From assembly GCA_019746135.1 (NCBI GenBank), contig JAIESI010000262.1, positions 1 through 64,000 of the forward strand: a stretch of 64,000 nucleotides of DNA, written 5' to 3'. This document shows, piece by piece, positions 45,695-54,527 of this stretch (position 1 is its first letter; each line of letters begins with the position of its first letter). The notes below the pieces were generated by a model. It saw only the letters and a list, made by a program, of their open reading frames with translations. It did no database searches and had not been told where the DNA came from. Made by a program: the position numbers and the translations under genes. This DNA is from Xanthobacteraceae bacterium (GTDB lineage: Bacteria; Pseudomonadota; Alphaproteobacteria; Rhizobiales; Xanthobacteraceae).

Positions 45695-46293
45695 GACTAT
45701 GCCCCGCATTGAGTGGTCGGGAGAAAGTCTAACCCATTGCATGGAACCTGACACAACACTGATCGTGCGATGGGCCCTGCGCCCGCTGCAGGGAAAACGC
45801 CAAATCCGCTTATTTCACGTCAACGCAATATCCGGTTGCGGGACCGGAGGCTGCACCGGACCGATCGCGCCCGCAAGGCGCGTGAAACGCAAGGCGGCAG
45901 CCCAGCAAATGCTCAGCAACAGGCGTGCAAATGCTGTGCAATTGCAGACACAGTCACAATCACAGTCACATTAAGACGACGACGCGCCACGCGCGACCCT
46001 TCACTCGGAAGTCCACTGGTCAGCGATACGGCGTTCAAGCTTGCGAACGAGCCGCGAGACCTTGCAGCCACGTGACGGCTCCCTTCCGCCAGGCTTGGTG
46101 CACCGCCGTGCCAGCGGAGCTTGCTGAACCAGGGTTGGACGGCCGGGCAGATTGACGCTCGTGCTGCGACCAGATTGCCAAGAACCGCGTCGCAGATCCA
46201 ACAGCATTACCTGTTTCGAGGCCGGCATCGCTGCGTTCGTGGCGCGCGCCTGTCTGCACCCCATCCACAGCTCACCGAAAACGGAGGCAACAC
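45695..46293. other. Gene-free stretch, left edge of the accessory region
   Basis: About 600 bases with no supportable gene. It includes a CACAGTCACAATCACAGTCA direct repeat near 45949-45970 and otherwise mixed sequence. It marks the change from chromosomal genes to the mobile-looking region. No tRNA or attachment duplication was seen. Confidence 0.4.
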
Positions 46294-46679
46294 ATGCACG
46301 ACGACTTGCGCGATCGGCCGAACGAGCCGCTGGTGATCACCATCACCGAGGCCGCCGCGGGCCGTCATGAGGCGCGGCATCGCCAGGTTTTGCTGTGCCG
46401 ATCGGCGCAGCCGCTGCTCGACGGGGCCCGCGCGTTGCTGACGATGGGCTGCCCCCCCCCCCCTCGGCCGCGCTGGTGATGCGCCGGGAGGGCAGCGACC
46501 TCGATGCCCTTCGAACCCGGGTGGGCGTGGCGGCCGGGCTGACGGTCGACGAAACCAACGCCCGGTTCACCCGATGGAAGCCGCGCCGTTCCCAGATCCG
46601 GGAGACCGGCATCGCGCCGTTCGGGCGGCCCCATGGGGCCCCCTGGCCGTTTCAGCGCTCCGGCGAGACCCTTGCATAG
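46294..46679 (+). pseudogene. Hypothetical gene interrupted at a run of 12 C
   Basis: The frame from ATG 46294 (MHDDLRDRPNEPLVITITEA) reads well to LLTMGC at a C12 run (46452-46463), then ends soon after in PPPPRPRW. The natural continuation, SAALVMRREGSDLDALRTRV...NARFTRWKPRR, is in another frame up to the stop at 46679. Ten or 13 C would join the parts into a protein of about 128 residues. Either this is an on/off (phase-variable) tract, a true pseudogene, or a sequencing error in the run. Small genes of this kind lie beside large serine recombinases in related genomes (recalled, not checked). Confidence 0.6.
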
Positions 46680-46791
46680 GGGCAGACCGCACCGGCCGCC
46701 ATCCGGGCGCAAGGGTGCCCCAAAACGATGCCTCTCGACGTTCTGTTCCCCGACCCGTTGTTCTCCCACGCCGGGGCCGGCCGGGCCCAGG

Positions 46792-46827
46792 CAAAAAAAC
46801 GAAAGCCGCCCCGGCGGACGGCTTTCG
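46792..46827 (-). terminator. Rho-independent terminator of the recombinase gene
   Basis: Stem CGAAAGCCG/CGGCTTTCG; on the minus strand the hairpin is followed by seven T. It lies 17 bases beyond the recombinase stop codon (46844). Confidence 0.88.
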
Positions 46828-46843
46828 AAAAACCTCTGATAAA

Positions 46844-48502
46844 TCAGGCGGTTATTTGGTTGCGGGGGCGTGCAACCGCGTTCGTTATAGTTCGGGGCGC
46901 CGAAGTTCCTGGCGTGTTCCGTGCCGCCGCGAAATCGAGGATCGACATCAGCTCGCCGCGCAATGTCGCGTGCACCTCGCCGCGCTTGGCGCCGGGCGTC
47001 AGCACGATGTCGCCGATCAGAGATCGAATGGCTGTGGCGGCCTCTTGGTTGGTTTGTGGATCGACCAGTGCGTCGGTCAAGCGCTCGACCTTGCGCCGGT
47101 AAACCTCGGCAATGTTGGGGTTGACGTCCAACAGCTTGGGCTCGTCGACCGCCAAGCGAGCGGCGAACTCCGCCTTCTGCTGCTCCAGCTCGGTCATTCG
47201 CGCCTTCATTGTCGGCTGATACATGCCGTCCTCGATGGCAGCGATGATGCTCGCGATCGCGCGCTCGACCTTGGCCAGCGCCGGCCGGTCCGCGCTGGTT
47301 TGCGCGCGGCGCTCCCGATTCTGGCGGTTCAGCTCATCGTGGTAGGCGCGCACCGCCTCGGCGACCGCGTCGGCCGAGACCAGCTTCTCGGTAAGCCCCG
47401 CCAGTGCGCGTTGCTCGATCACCGGCCGCCGGATCGTGCGGTTGTTGTCGCAGGTGCCGCGCCGATGATGATTGAGGCAGCCGTAGCGATCCTGCAGTAT
47501 GATGCCGTAGCGGCCCTGGCACGTGCCGCACGTGAGTAGGCCGGAGAGGAGAAAGGCCGGCCGTCGCGCCTCATTGAATCGCTTGGCGCGCGCCTCCCTC
47601 ACGCCAACTGTCGTCGCCGCGAATATCGTTGCCAGCTCCGCCTGTCGCGCGCGGACGGCCTGCCAGAGGTCGTCATCGACGATGCGCAGCTCGGGCACCT
47701 CGGTCGTGATCCATTCGTCCCGCGGATTGGAACGAGACACGCGCTTGCCGGTGCTCGGGTCTTTCACATACCGGAGCCGGTTCCAGATCAGGCGGCCGAT
47801 GTAGAGCTCGTTGTTGAGGATGCCGGTGCCCCGGCACACATGCCCGCGGATCGTGGTGTCGCCCCATGTGCGACCGAACGGACCCGGGACGCCCTCGTCA
47901 TTCAATGCGACGGCGATCCGGCGTGGCGATGCCCCGGCGGCAAACTCGCTGTAAATTCGCCGTACGATCCGAGCCTCGTCGTCATTGATGCGGCGCTCGC
48001 CGTAGATCGGCTCGCCCGCAGCGTCCAACTGTTTGACGACCGCGTAGCCGTAGCAGAGGCCGCCGCCTGACTTGCCGGCCTCGACCCTGCCCCTCAATCC
48101 ACGCCGGGTCTTGTCTGCGAGGTCTTTCAGGAAAAGGGCGTTCATTGTCCCTTTCAGTCCGACATGCAGGTGGCCGATCTCCCCTTCGGACAGCGTGATG
48201 ATTTTCACGCCGGCAAACGCCATCCGCTTGAACACGCCGGCGACATCCTCCTGATCACGGCTGATGCGGTCCAGCGCTTCGGCGAGCACGGCATCGAACC
48301 GGCCGCGCAGGGCATCACCGAGCAGGGCTTGGATTCCTGGTCGGATCAACGAGGCGCCCGACACGGCTCGGTCCTGGTAGCTGTCGACGATGGTCCAGCT
48401 GTGTCGCTCGGCGTGACGGCGACACAATCGCAGCTGGTCCTCGATCGAGGCCTCGCGCTGATTGTCGGAAGAGTAGCGGGCATAGAGTGCAACGCGGGTC
48501 AT
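46844..48502 (-). CDS. Large serine recombinase
   Basis: A 552-residue site-specific recombinase. Resolvase domain at residues 1-150 with the catalytic Ser in VALYARYSSDNQREAS and the Arg cluster in LAEALDRISRDQED; Recombinase domain about 170-290; zinc-ribbon about 310-370 (LLTCGTCQGRYGI, GTCDNN); coiled-coil C-terminus (LAKVERAIASIIAAIEDG). The start at 48502 (MTRVALYARYSS) is preferred; a GTG at 48541 would add 13 residues. Such enzymes integrate and excise phages and integrative elements or move small transposons. A terminator follows directly. Confidence 0.92.
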   Translation of the reverse strand: MTRVALYARYSSDNQREASIEDQLRLCRRHAERHSWTIVDSYQDRAVSGASLIRPGIQALLGDALRGRFDAVLAEALDRISRDQEDVAGVFKRMAFAGVKIITLSEGEIGHLHVGLKGTMNALFLKDLADKTRRGLRGRVEAGKSGGGLCYGYAVVKQLDAAGEPIYGERRINDDEARIVRRIYSEFAAGASPRRIAVALNDEGVPGPFGRTWGDTTIRGHVCRGTGILNNELYIGRLIWNRLRYVKDPSTGKRVSRSNPRDEWITTEVPELRIVDDDLWQAVRARQAELATIFAATTVGVREARAKRFNEARRPAFLLSGLLTCGTCQGRYGIILQDRYGCLNHHRRGTCDNNRTIRRPVIEQRALAGLTEKLVSADAVAEAVRAYHDELNRQNRERRAQTSADRPALAKVERAIASIIAAIEDGMYQPTMKARMTELEQQKAEFAARLAVDEPKLLDVNPNIAEVYRRKVERLTDALVDPQTNQEAATAIRSLIGDIVLTPGAKRGEVHATLRGELMSILDFAAARNTPGTSAPRTITNAVARPRNQITA

Positions 48503-48583
48503 GGCGTTCTCGTCTGGCGTGTCGGTACGGTTGGTTGCCACATGATAGCGCAGCTTGAGCGATTTCGAGACCGTAGAGGTGCG

Positions 48584-48790
48584 TCATTCGTCTCGTGGTG
48601 TGTTGTCATTGGCTGCCTCCAATTGGTGCAGTTGCTCGCGCGCGATCTGCCGGCCGATGGCTCGGGCTACAACGAGGATGCGTGGATCGACGGTGGGTTT
48701 CGCGTCGACGCCATTTTCATTGGCAGCCGCAAGCGGTTGGCTCGCTGGCACGGCAACCGGATTGGCGGAGTCGGTCTCGTCCTCGGGCAT
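48584..48790 (-). CDS. Small hypothetical protein upstream of the recombinase
   Basis: A 68-residue acidic protein (MPEDETDSANPVAVPASQPL ... AIGRQIAREQLHQLEAANDN), without signal or membrane part, 81 bases upstream of the recombinase and on the same strand. Its C-terminal helix RAIGRQIAREQLHQLEAAND is the only structured part. Probably co-transcribed with the recombinase; function unknown. Confidence 0.5.
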   Translation of the reverse strand: MPEDETDSANPVAVPASQPLAAANENGVDAKPTVDPRILVVARAIGRQIAREQLHQLEAANDNTPRDE

Positions 48791-49685
48791 TTTTGCGTTC
48801 CAGGTGTTGCGGACGCCAATCAGTCAACCCGAGAAGTCACAGGCAAAAAACAGAGATCATTTCGCGAAAGCGACCATGAGTTTTCTGGAAAACCAGTCGG
48901 CGCCACTCGTTGAGACGCATGAGATGGATTGCGTCGGCGGTCCTCGGACCCTATTGCCCACGACGACATCACCTTCAAGCGCAGAATGAGTACCAGCAAG
49001 TCTTGGGGCGGTCCCTCGCCGAAGGGGCAAGGGCCGCGCTCTACCGCGCTGGCCGAGCACTGGCCGCGCGGCCGAGCCCCGCCTGGCCGGTAGCCGCGGG
49101 TCTCGACCCTGCCGGGTAACGATCGCTCCGCCGGACAACGTGGCTGAAGTGGAATGCAAGTGGAGAGCGACAGTCGTTACGCCGTAACTCAATCCGGACA
49201 GCTGCGCACGTGAGCCAAGACGACGGCATTGTCCAGCAGGCAGCACTCGACGTCGGATGTAGCGCGCCCTCCTATGGCGGCTTGCCACCCAAGGCCCATT
49301 TTGTTCTCTTCGGCTGAAGGGGGCCGATGTAGACCGTCGTCGTTGAAGCGAGTTTGGCCCTGTGGTTCGGCAGCTGTTCGGTAGGACAGCGGACAGGCGT
49401 TGCTGGGCAGGGACGATCGAGTTTGATCCGGGGCGTCGGCGACCTGCCGGACATCGATGGTTTCACTCTTGCGGTTGATTGAGGTGCTTCGATCACGCGT
49501 GCACTTCATTCGCCGACTTCGAGCCAGAACGGCCGACGGCGGTCGATTGCGAGCCAGCGGTCACGTCTTGGAGCAACGTCACCGCCGCAAGACATATCCG
49601 GCAGATTGAAAGCGGGGTGCGCCGGGGTGCAAAACACTGTACATTGATCTGGTCGTTGTGGTGCGACCTGCGGGGAGTTCAGACT
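48791..49685. other. Gene-free, mixed stretch
   Basis: About 900 bases with only short or implausible frames. A 35-codon frame at 48986 (MSTSKSWGGPSPKGQGPRST) and one at 48877 could be gene ends or remnants, but nothing supports them. Codon use and base texture are less GC-biased than left of 46 kb, as expected of transferred DNA. Confidence 0.4.
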
Positions 49686-50117
49686 GTGTCAGTGGTTCGT
49701 CGGTTCCTGGCCTTCATCGCGCTCATCGTGTGCACCGCGCTGCCGGCTCAGGCACAGGGTACTGCACCTCCTGCGATTGCGTTGCAGGGCATGGACGTGG
49801 TCAGCTACTTCAAGGACGGCGGTCCGCTGAAGGGACAGGCGGCGCACAGTCACGACTTCGACGGCGCTCGCTATCTTTTCTCCAATGCACAAAACAAGGT
49901 AGCTTTCGTCACGGACCCAGATCGCTACCTGCCGCAGTTCAGTGGCCTTTGCGCGACCGGCATTTCAATCGGCAAAACTCTGAAGGGCGACCCGAATTCG
50001 TGGAAGGTCGTCGATGGCAAGTTGTACCTTTACTACTCCGACTCCGTGCGGGCGATGGGCGAGGCCGATCCGTCCACCATCCCCCGCGCGCACCAGAATT
50101 GGGCGGCTCGCAAGTAG
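49686..50117 (+). CDS. Secreted YHS domain-containing protein
   Basis: A 143-residue protein. The GTG at 49686 has GGGGAG upstream and opens a signal peptide (RRFLAFIALIVCTALPAQAQ). The mature part holds the YHS-like core: ALQGMDVVSYFKDG, HDFDGARYLFSNAQNKVAFV and PDRYLPQFSGLCATGISIGK. YHS-domain secreted proteins are common in alphaproteobacteria, may bind metal, and have no firm role. It ends before the hairpin pair at 50150. Confidence 0.8.
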   Translation: MSVVRRFLAFIALIVCTALPAQAQGTAPPAIALQGMDVVSYFKDGGPLKGQAAHSHDFDGARYLFSNAQNKVAFVTDPDRYLPQFSGLCATGISIGKTLKGDPNSWKVVDGKLYLYYSDSVRAMGEADPSTIPRAHQNWAARK

Positions 50118-50149
50118 GCCACCCCGAACCTGAACTGAGTTAAGCGCTA

Positions 50150-50226
50150 CTAGTGTTCCGTCTCGGACATTTGCTTCCCATTGCGGACAGGTTCAGAGCA
50201 AATGTCCGAGACATCAGGAACACTAG
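50150..50226. repeat. Long bulged hairpin 1 (CTAGTGTTCC ends)
   Basis: CTAGTGTTCC and GGAACACTAG form a 10-bp outer stem; GTCTCGGACATTTGCT pairs with AGCAAATGTCCGAGAC inside; a 4-base bulge (ATCA) lies on the 3' arm. Loop about 21 bases. Confidence 0.8.
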
Positions 50227-50239
50227 CAACTTCATGATT

Positions 50240-50318
50240 CTAGTGTTGCTATTGTCACTGACGCTTGGCAGACCACCCAGCCACAATCGGGGACCAAGCG
50301 TCAGTGACGCAACACTAG
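50240..50318. repeat. Long bulged hairpin 2 (CTAGTGTTGC ends)
   Basis: CTAGTGTTGC pairs with GCAACACTAG; GTCACTGACGCTTGG pairs with CCAAGCGTCAGTGAC; a 4-base bulge (TATT) lies on the 5' arm. Loop about 25 bases. Same design as hairpin 1 with different inner sequence. The two lie between convergent gene ends (50117 and 50325). Confidence 0.8.
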
Positions 50319-50324
50319 CTGGCT

Positions 50325-52262
50325 TCAGAGACCCGCCTTTCGCAGCGCGGACTGCAAGCGCTCCGAATTAGCAGGGGCCACAAACCGACTTCCGATTTCC
50401 CTGATCGGGAAATTGGGCCGCAGCCGCTGCAGCGTGGCGGCCGACTGTCGTGCCTCCTCGACCCGACCCTTCTGCACCAGAATTGCAGCCCGCATGGCAT
50501 GGAGCATCGGCAGGTCAGGAAAATCGGCCAGCCCGCGGTCGCAAGCCACCAGTCCCTCGTCGTAACGTTCGGCGGTGAAGTACGCTATAAGGATCACTTG
50601 CCTGACCGGGGAGCGCCGGCCTGCGGGATCAAGCCGAATTGCATTTTCCATCAGCGTGACAGCTTCATGACTGCGGCCTTGCCAGAGCAGTGATTGGGCA
50701 TGAATCTCTGCGATGAACGGGTCGCTGGGATTGAGGGCCGTGGCGCGTTCCGACTCAGCAAGCGCCAGCTGCTGATTCCCTCTCAACATATAGTTGCGTG
50801 CAAGCATCGCATGGGCGCGGGCATTGGTGCCGGGGTCGTCTATGGTGAGCGCGCGGCGGGCCGCCCGCTCGGACAGAATCAGCCCCTGTTCCGGGTTTTC
50901 CATCCAGCCCAGGTCTGCGCGTTGCTCTTCGAGTGTGCTTTCGACGATGTAGGCCATCGCATACTCAGGCGCGAGCGCGAGCGCCTTCGCGATCAGTTCG
51001 CGACCTTGGCGGTTGGCAGCGCGCTCGGCCTTGAGTTCGAGGGAACGCGCCAGCAGCACCAGGTCGTATGCTTCCCGAAGGCTTGGCGAGCGCGTTGCCG
51101 CACGATCCCCCTCGAGCTTGGACACCTTGACGGCCAGAGCAGCGACAACGCTCTGCACGATGCTGTCCTGAATCTCGAACACCTCTCCGCCTTTGCGGTC
51201 GAAGCGCTCTGACCACAGCACGCGCGCGGTCTCGGCATCGCTCAATTCCACCGCGACACGCACTTGGCCATCGGTTTCGCGTACGCTACCGGTAACTACG
51301 TAACGCGCCCCGAGTTCGCTGCTGACGACCTTGTGTGTCGCTTCGCGCTGCTTGAATTGCTGCACCGAGTTGCGGGAGATCACGCGCAGGCCAGAATAGC
51401 GACCCAGCGCGTGGATGATGTCTTCAGTTACTCCATCGCTGAAGAACTCGCGGGCCGGATCGCCGCTTTGGTTGCGTAGCGGCAGCACTGCGATTACCGG
51501 GAGGGTGCTGGCGACGGAGCGCGGCGTGTTGGCAATGCTGATCGGTCGGGCCCAGTATCGTTGGATGCCCAGGGCCAAGCCGACGACGAGCGCAAGGGCA
51601 ACCAGACCGCCGCCGAGCGTCACCCTCTTCCAAGTCTCTCCACCGAAACGAGCGGCGGCACCCAGGAGCCTTACATAGCTCAGCCGCGACGCCACCGCTT
51701 CTGCCGCCATCGAGACTGGTGGAGGAGAGGCCGCCGCTTCGACCGTTCTTTTCACGAGTGGCGCAACCGCATCACGTGGTGGCGGGGCGGCCACGCCCGG
51801 GGAGACCGGCGATAAGGCCGGCTTCACTCCCACCTCGGTGACGCGACCCACTGGCGCGATCAGTCGATAGCCGCGCTTGGCCAGGGTCTCGATGTAAGTT
51901 GGGCGCTTGGCATCGTCGCCCAGGGCTTTGCGAAGCTTGATGATGGCCTGGGTGAGTGCGTCGTCGCCAACCAGCACGCCGGGCCAGACAGCGGTCAGCA
52001 ACTCCTCCCGGCTGACCACTTGGCCTGAACGCCGAGCGAGGTACAGCAGCACCTCGGCGACCTTGGGCTCGACCCGCAGCGACTCGGTCCCGCGGCGCAA
52101 CTCGCCGGTGCCCGCATCGACGCGCCAGGGGCCTACCGACCACGTCGATCCGGCGGTTCCAGCGCCTTCCGTGCGTCCGCCAGATCCGCCCGCCCCGTTA
52201 TCGGGTGCGCCATAAATCATTGAATTAAAACAACTTATTATTGTTAGGCGTTCCGTTGGCAT
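50325..52262 (-). CDS. CadC-like membrane regulator with TolB/FlgO-like and TPR domains
   Basis: A 645-residue protein. Residues about 40-140 are an OmpR/PhoB-type winged helix (VEPKVAEVLLYLARRSGQVV, LTQAIIKLRKALGDDAKRPT, TLAKRGYRLIAPV). A single membrane helix lies at about 215-235 (LGGGLVALALVVGLALGI). Next a FlgO/TolB-N-like domain (VIAVLPLRNQSGDPAREFFS), then TPR-type helical repeats to the end. This is the layout of one-component, membrane-bound regulators: DNA-binding inside, sensor outside. The start is 52262, or 52220 (MIYGAPDN); neither has a ribosome site. It is divergent from the membrane protein gene at 52335, a likely target. Confidence 0.85.
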   Translation of the reverse strand: MPTERLTIISCFNSMIYGAPDNGAGGSGGRTEGAGTAGSTWSVGPWRVDAGTGELRRGTESLRVEPKVAEVLLYLARRSGQVVSREELLTAVWPGVLVGDDALTQAIIKLRKALGDDAKRPTYIETLAKRGYRLIAPVGRVTEVGVKPALSPVSPGVAAPPPRDAVAPLVKRTVEAAASPPPVSMAAEAVASRLSYVRLLGAAARFGGETWKRVTLGGGLVALALVVGLALGIQRYWARPISIANTPRSVASTLPVIAVLPLRNQSGDPAREFFSDGVTEDIIHALGRYSGLRVISRNSVQQFKQREATHKVVSSELGARYVVTGSVRETDGQVRVAVELSDAETARVLWSERFDRKGGEVFEIQDSIVQSVVAALAVKVSKLEGDRAATRSPSLREAYDLVLLARSLELKAERAANRQGRELIAKALALAPEYAMAYIVESTLEEQRADLGWMENPEQGLILSERAARRALTIDDPGTNARAHAMLARNYMLRGNQQLALAESERATALNPSDPFIAEIHAQSLLWQGRSHEAVTLMENAIRLDPAGRRSPVRQVILIAYFTAERYDEGLVACDRGLADFPDLPMLHAMRAAILVQKGRVEEARQSAATLQRLRPNFPIREIGSRFVAPANSERLQSALRKAGL

Positions 52263-52334
52263 TTGTTAGCCGCGTCGTCGGGACTTCTGCAGCCCAGCCT
52301 GTTGTCATGGGCACATCAATACCACGGAGCGACC

Positions 52335-53123
52335 ATGCTGACAAGACCGTTGCTTCCTCGATCGATGCCCCTGACCGGCCCTTGCCCCACACCCGTGCTG
52401 ATAGCGGACAGCTGCATGACCGCCGGCCCGACACTTCAGACACGGAGCACGACAGCCTTGGATCCGACGCGAAAGCGCACAGTCTGGCTCTGGATCGTGG
52501 TTGCCACTGCCTGCGTTGCGCTGACGGTCGGCGGTCACGCACTGGGCATGTGGATCGAGCAGGCGCTCGGCCTGAAGACACCGGATGTGCGCTCGTTGAT
52601 CGACGGCCGGCTGTTCGTTGTCCTGTTGCTGATTTACATCTTTCTTCTTGCCGTTCCGTTCGTACCCGGCGCCGAGGTCGCCATCCTTTTGCTGATGGTG
52701 TTCGGGGCGGAAGCCGCCATCCCCGTCTATGGCGCAACCGTTACCGCTCTGCTCCTCAGCTTCATGGCCGGGCGGCTCATCCCGCTGTCGCTTCTGCTCG
52801 CCGGTCTCAGACGGGTGGGTTTGTCGCGGGCTGCCGACGTGCTGACGTCCGACGTGAACCCGGCACAGAATGCGCTAAATGACACGTTTCGCCCAGGCTG
52901 GACCGGCGCCATTTTCGATCGCGTCCTGAAGCACCGCTGCATCGCCCTCGGCATTCTGTTCAACACGCCGGGCAATTCGATCGTCGGAGGCGGCGGCGGT
53001 ATCGCCCTTGCCGTCGGCGCCAGCCGCTTGCTGACCTTCCCGCAATTTCTCCTGACCGTCCTGATCGCCGTGGCTCCCGTGCCGGCGGCGATCCTGATTG
53101 CCTCTCTGCTGACCTCAGCCTGA
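52335..53123 (+). CDS. Membrane protein of unknown function (possible VTT/DedA-like)
   Basis: A 262-residue protein. ATG 52335 has GGAG five bases upstream; a longer reading from 52263 is possible. About five hydrophobic helices, from TVWLWIVVATACVALTVGG to FLLTVLIAVAPVPAAILIAS. The stretch VPFVPGAEVAILLLMVFGAE followed by YGATVTALLLSFMAGRLIP is reminiscent of SNARE-associated (DedA/TVP38) proteins, but the match is loose. Divergent from the CadC-like regulator and 12 bases before a methyltransferase gene, so probably an operon. Confidence 0.6.
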   Translation: MLTRPLLPRSMPLTGPCPTPVLIADSCMTAGPTLQTRSTTALDPTRKRTVWLWIVVATACVALTVGGHALGMWIEQALGLKTPDVRSLIDGRLFVVLLLIYIFLLAVPFVPGAEVAILLLMVFGAEAAIPVYGATVTALLLSFMAGRLIPLSLLLAGLRRVGLSRAADVLTSDVNPAQNALNDTFRPGWTGAIFDRVLKHRCIALGILFNTPGNSIVGGGGGIALAVGASRLLTFPQFLLTVLIAVAPVPAAILIASLLTSA

Positions 53124-53135
53124 AAGGAAAATGCC

Positions 53136-53927
53136 GTGTCCACGACCCGAACATCTCAGACGAATGGCAGGCTATGGGGCGCCCGCGCCCGCGACTGGGC
53201 CGAGGTGCAAGAAGGACAGTGCGCTGCGACGTACCATGCCGTGCTGACCCGTGCCGATGTTGGTCAAGGTACGCATCACCTGGATGTTGGTTGCGGTGCC
53301 GGTATGGCGGCTCAGCTGTCGGCGTTGCTGGGCGCCAAGGTCGCCGGGGTCGACGCGGCCGAGGCGCTGCTGGCGATTGCACGGGAACGGACGCCTGAAG
53401 GCGACTTCCGACAGGGCGATATCGAGGCGCTCCCCTTCGACGACGATACTTTCGACCTCGTCACCGGCTTCAACTCGTTCCAGTATGCTGGCGATCCGAC
53501 GCAAGCACTGCGCGAGGCGGGCCGCGTGACGAAGACCGGTGGCATGATCGTCATGATGACCTGGGGCGAGCCGGCTGGGATGGAAGCTGCGTCGCTCGTC
53601 GGCGCGATGAAGCCGCTGCTGCCGCCTCCGCCGCACGGAGCGCCAGGTCCCTTTGCACTGTCGGAGGAAGGAGCGCTGCGCGCATTCGCCAAGGCGGGTG
53701 GGCTGACGCCGGGCGCGGTGTTCGATGTGGATACGCCGTGGTTCTACCCCGACGAGGCAACCGCGCTGCGCGGCCAGGCCGCTGCCGGCGTCGCGGTCAA
53801 GGCAATGGAGCATTCGGGCGAAGCTGCCTTCATGGCCGCAACGCGCGCCGCCCTGGCCCCGTTCCGCCAGCCGGACGGTAGTTTTCGGATCGGCGCTCGC
53901 TTCCGCTGCCTCGTTGCGTCGCCGTGA
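53136..53927 (+). CDS. Class I SAM-dependent methyltransferase
   Basis: A 263-residue methyltransferase starting at GTG 53136 after AAAGGAAAA. Motif I is LDVGCGAGMAAQLSALLGAK; the acidic motif is AGVDAAEALLAIARER; then GDIEALPFDDDTFDLVTGFN, as in the UbiE/Methyltransf_11 group. Cytoplasmic. Substrate unknown. Confidence 0.88.
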   Translation: MSTTRTSQTNGRLWGARARDWAEVQEGQCAATYHAVLTRADVGQGTHHLDVGCGAGMAAQLSALLGAKVAGVDAAEALLAIARERTPEGDFRQGDIEALPFDDDTFDLVTGFNSFQYAGDPTQALREAGRVTKTGGMIVMMTWGEPAGMEAASLVGAMKPLLPPPPHGAPGPFALSEEGALRAFAKAGGLTPGAVFDVDTPWFYPDEATALRGQAAAGVAVKAMEHSGEAAFMAATRAALAPFRQPDGSFRIGARFRCLVASP

Positions 53928-54017
53928 TCGTCGCCTGATCGCCTGACAGTACGATCCGACGTCAGATCAACCTTTCAAGTCTTACCGAGTACGAACCCAC
54001 AGCCAAGGATGAGCAAC

Positions 54018-54413
54018 ATGCAGAAAACCATCTCGATGACGATACTGGCCTTCGCACTACTGTCGAGCGCCGCAAATGCCCAAGATATGACCGGCGCAGA
54101 AGTCACCGCTCTAATCAAGGGCAAGACGGCATACCTCAACCTGCCCGGCGCTGGTCCGCGCGGCACTGGAGCCGCGGTGATCTTCTACGCCGACGACAAT
54201 ACGGCAGCCGCCAAGTTTCCCAACGGCACATCGCCCAAAGGCACTTGGTCGATCAAGGGCAATGAGGTGTGCATCGCCTGGGCCGATCAGCCGAACAATC
54301 CATGCTCGACCTATGTCAAGGCCGGCGACAAGATCAACATCATGAGTGGCCAGCCGAAACAAATGCGCGCCACGATCGAGCGGCTGTCACCGGGCAACGC
54401 CGAGAAGCTCTAG
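54018..54413 (+). CDS. Small secreted protein, unknown
   Basis: A 131-residue protein. ATG 54018 is preferred over 54009 because AAGGA stands at the right distance. Signal peptide KTISMTILAFALLSSAANAQ; mature part contains GKTAYLNLPGAGPRGTGAAV and SPKGTWSIKGNEVCIAWADQ, with two cysteines. This looks like a small beta-barrel periplasmic protein (DUF995-like pattern, not certain). Confidence 0.65.
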   Translation: MQKTISMTILAFALLSSAANAQDMTGAEVTALIKGKTAYLNLPGAGPRGTGAAVIFYADDNTAAAKFPNGTSPKGTWSIKGNEVCIAWADQPNNPCSTYVKAGDKINIMSGQPKQMRATIERLSPGNAEKL

Positions 54414-54527
54414 CGCCTCAACTCACACCATTACCACCGCACCAATGCAACGGGTTGCGACGCGATCGTCAGCCCGGTCGACTTCTTGCGTGCAATCGAC
54501 TGCCCAACCAAACGAAAGGAAACTGTC

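Noticed and set aside
45949-45975. CACAGTCACAATCACAGTCA repeat as a CRISPR-like or iteron array
   Set aside because: Only about two and a half short units, without spacers or a neighbouring replication or cas gene.
46480-46540. TTCGAACCC wording as a tRNA 3' half (integration site)
   Set aside because: No cloverleaf could be drawn around it and it lies within a readable coding frame.
49189-49509. 106-codon minus-strand frame in the gene-free stretch
   Set aside because: No ribosome site, no family features and irregular codon use; not enough to call a gene.
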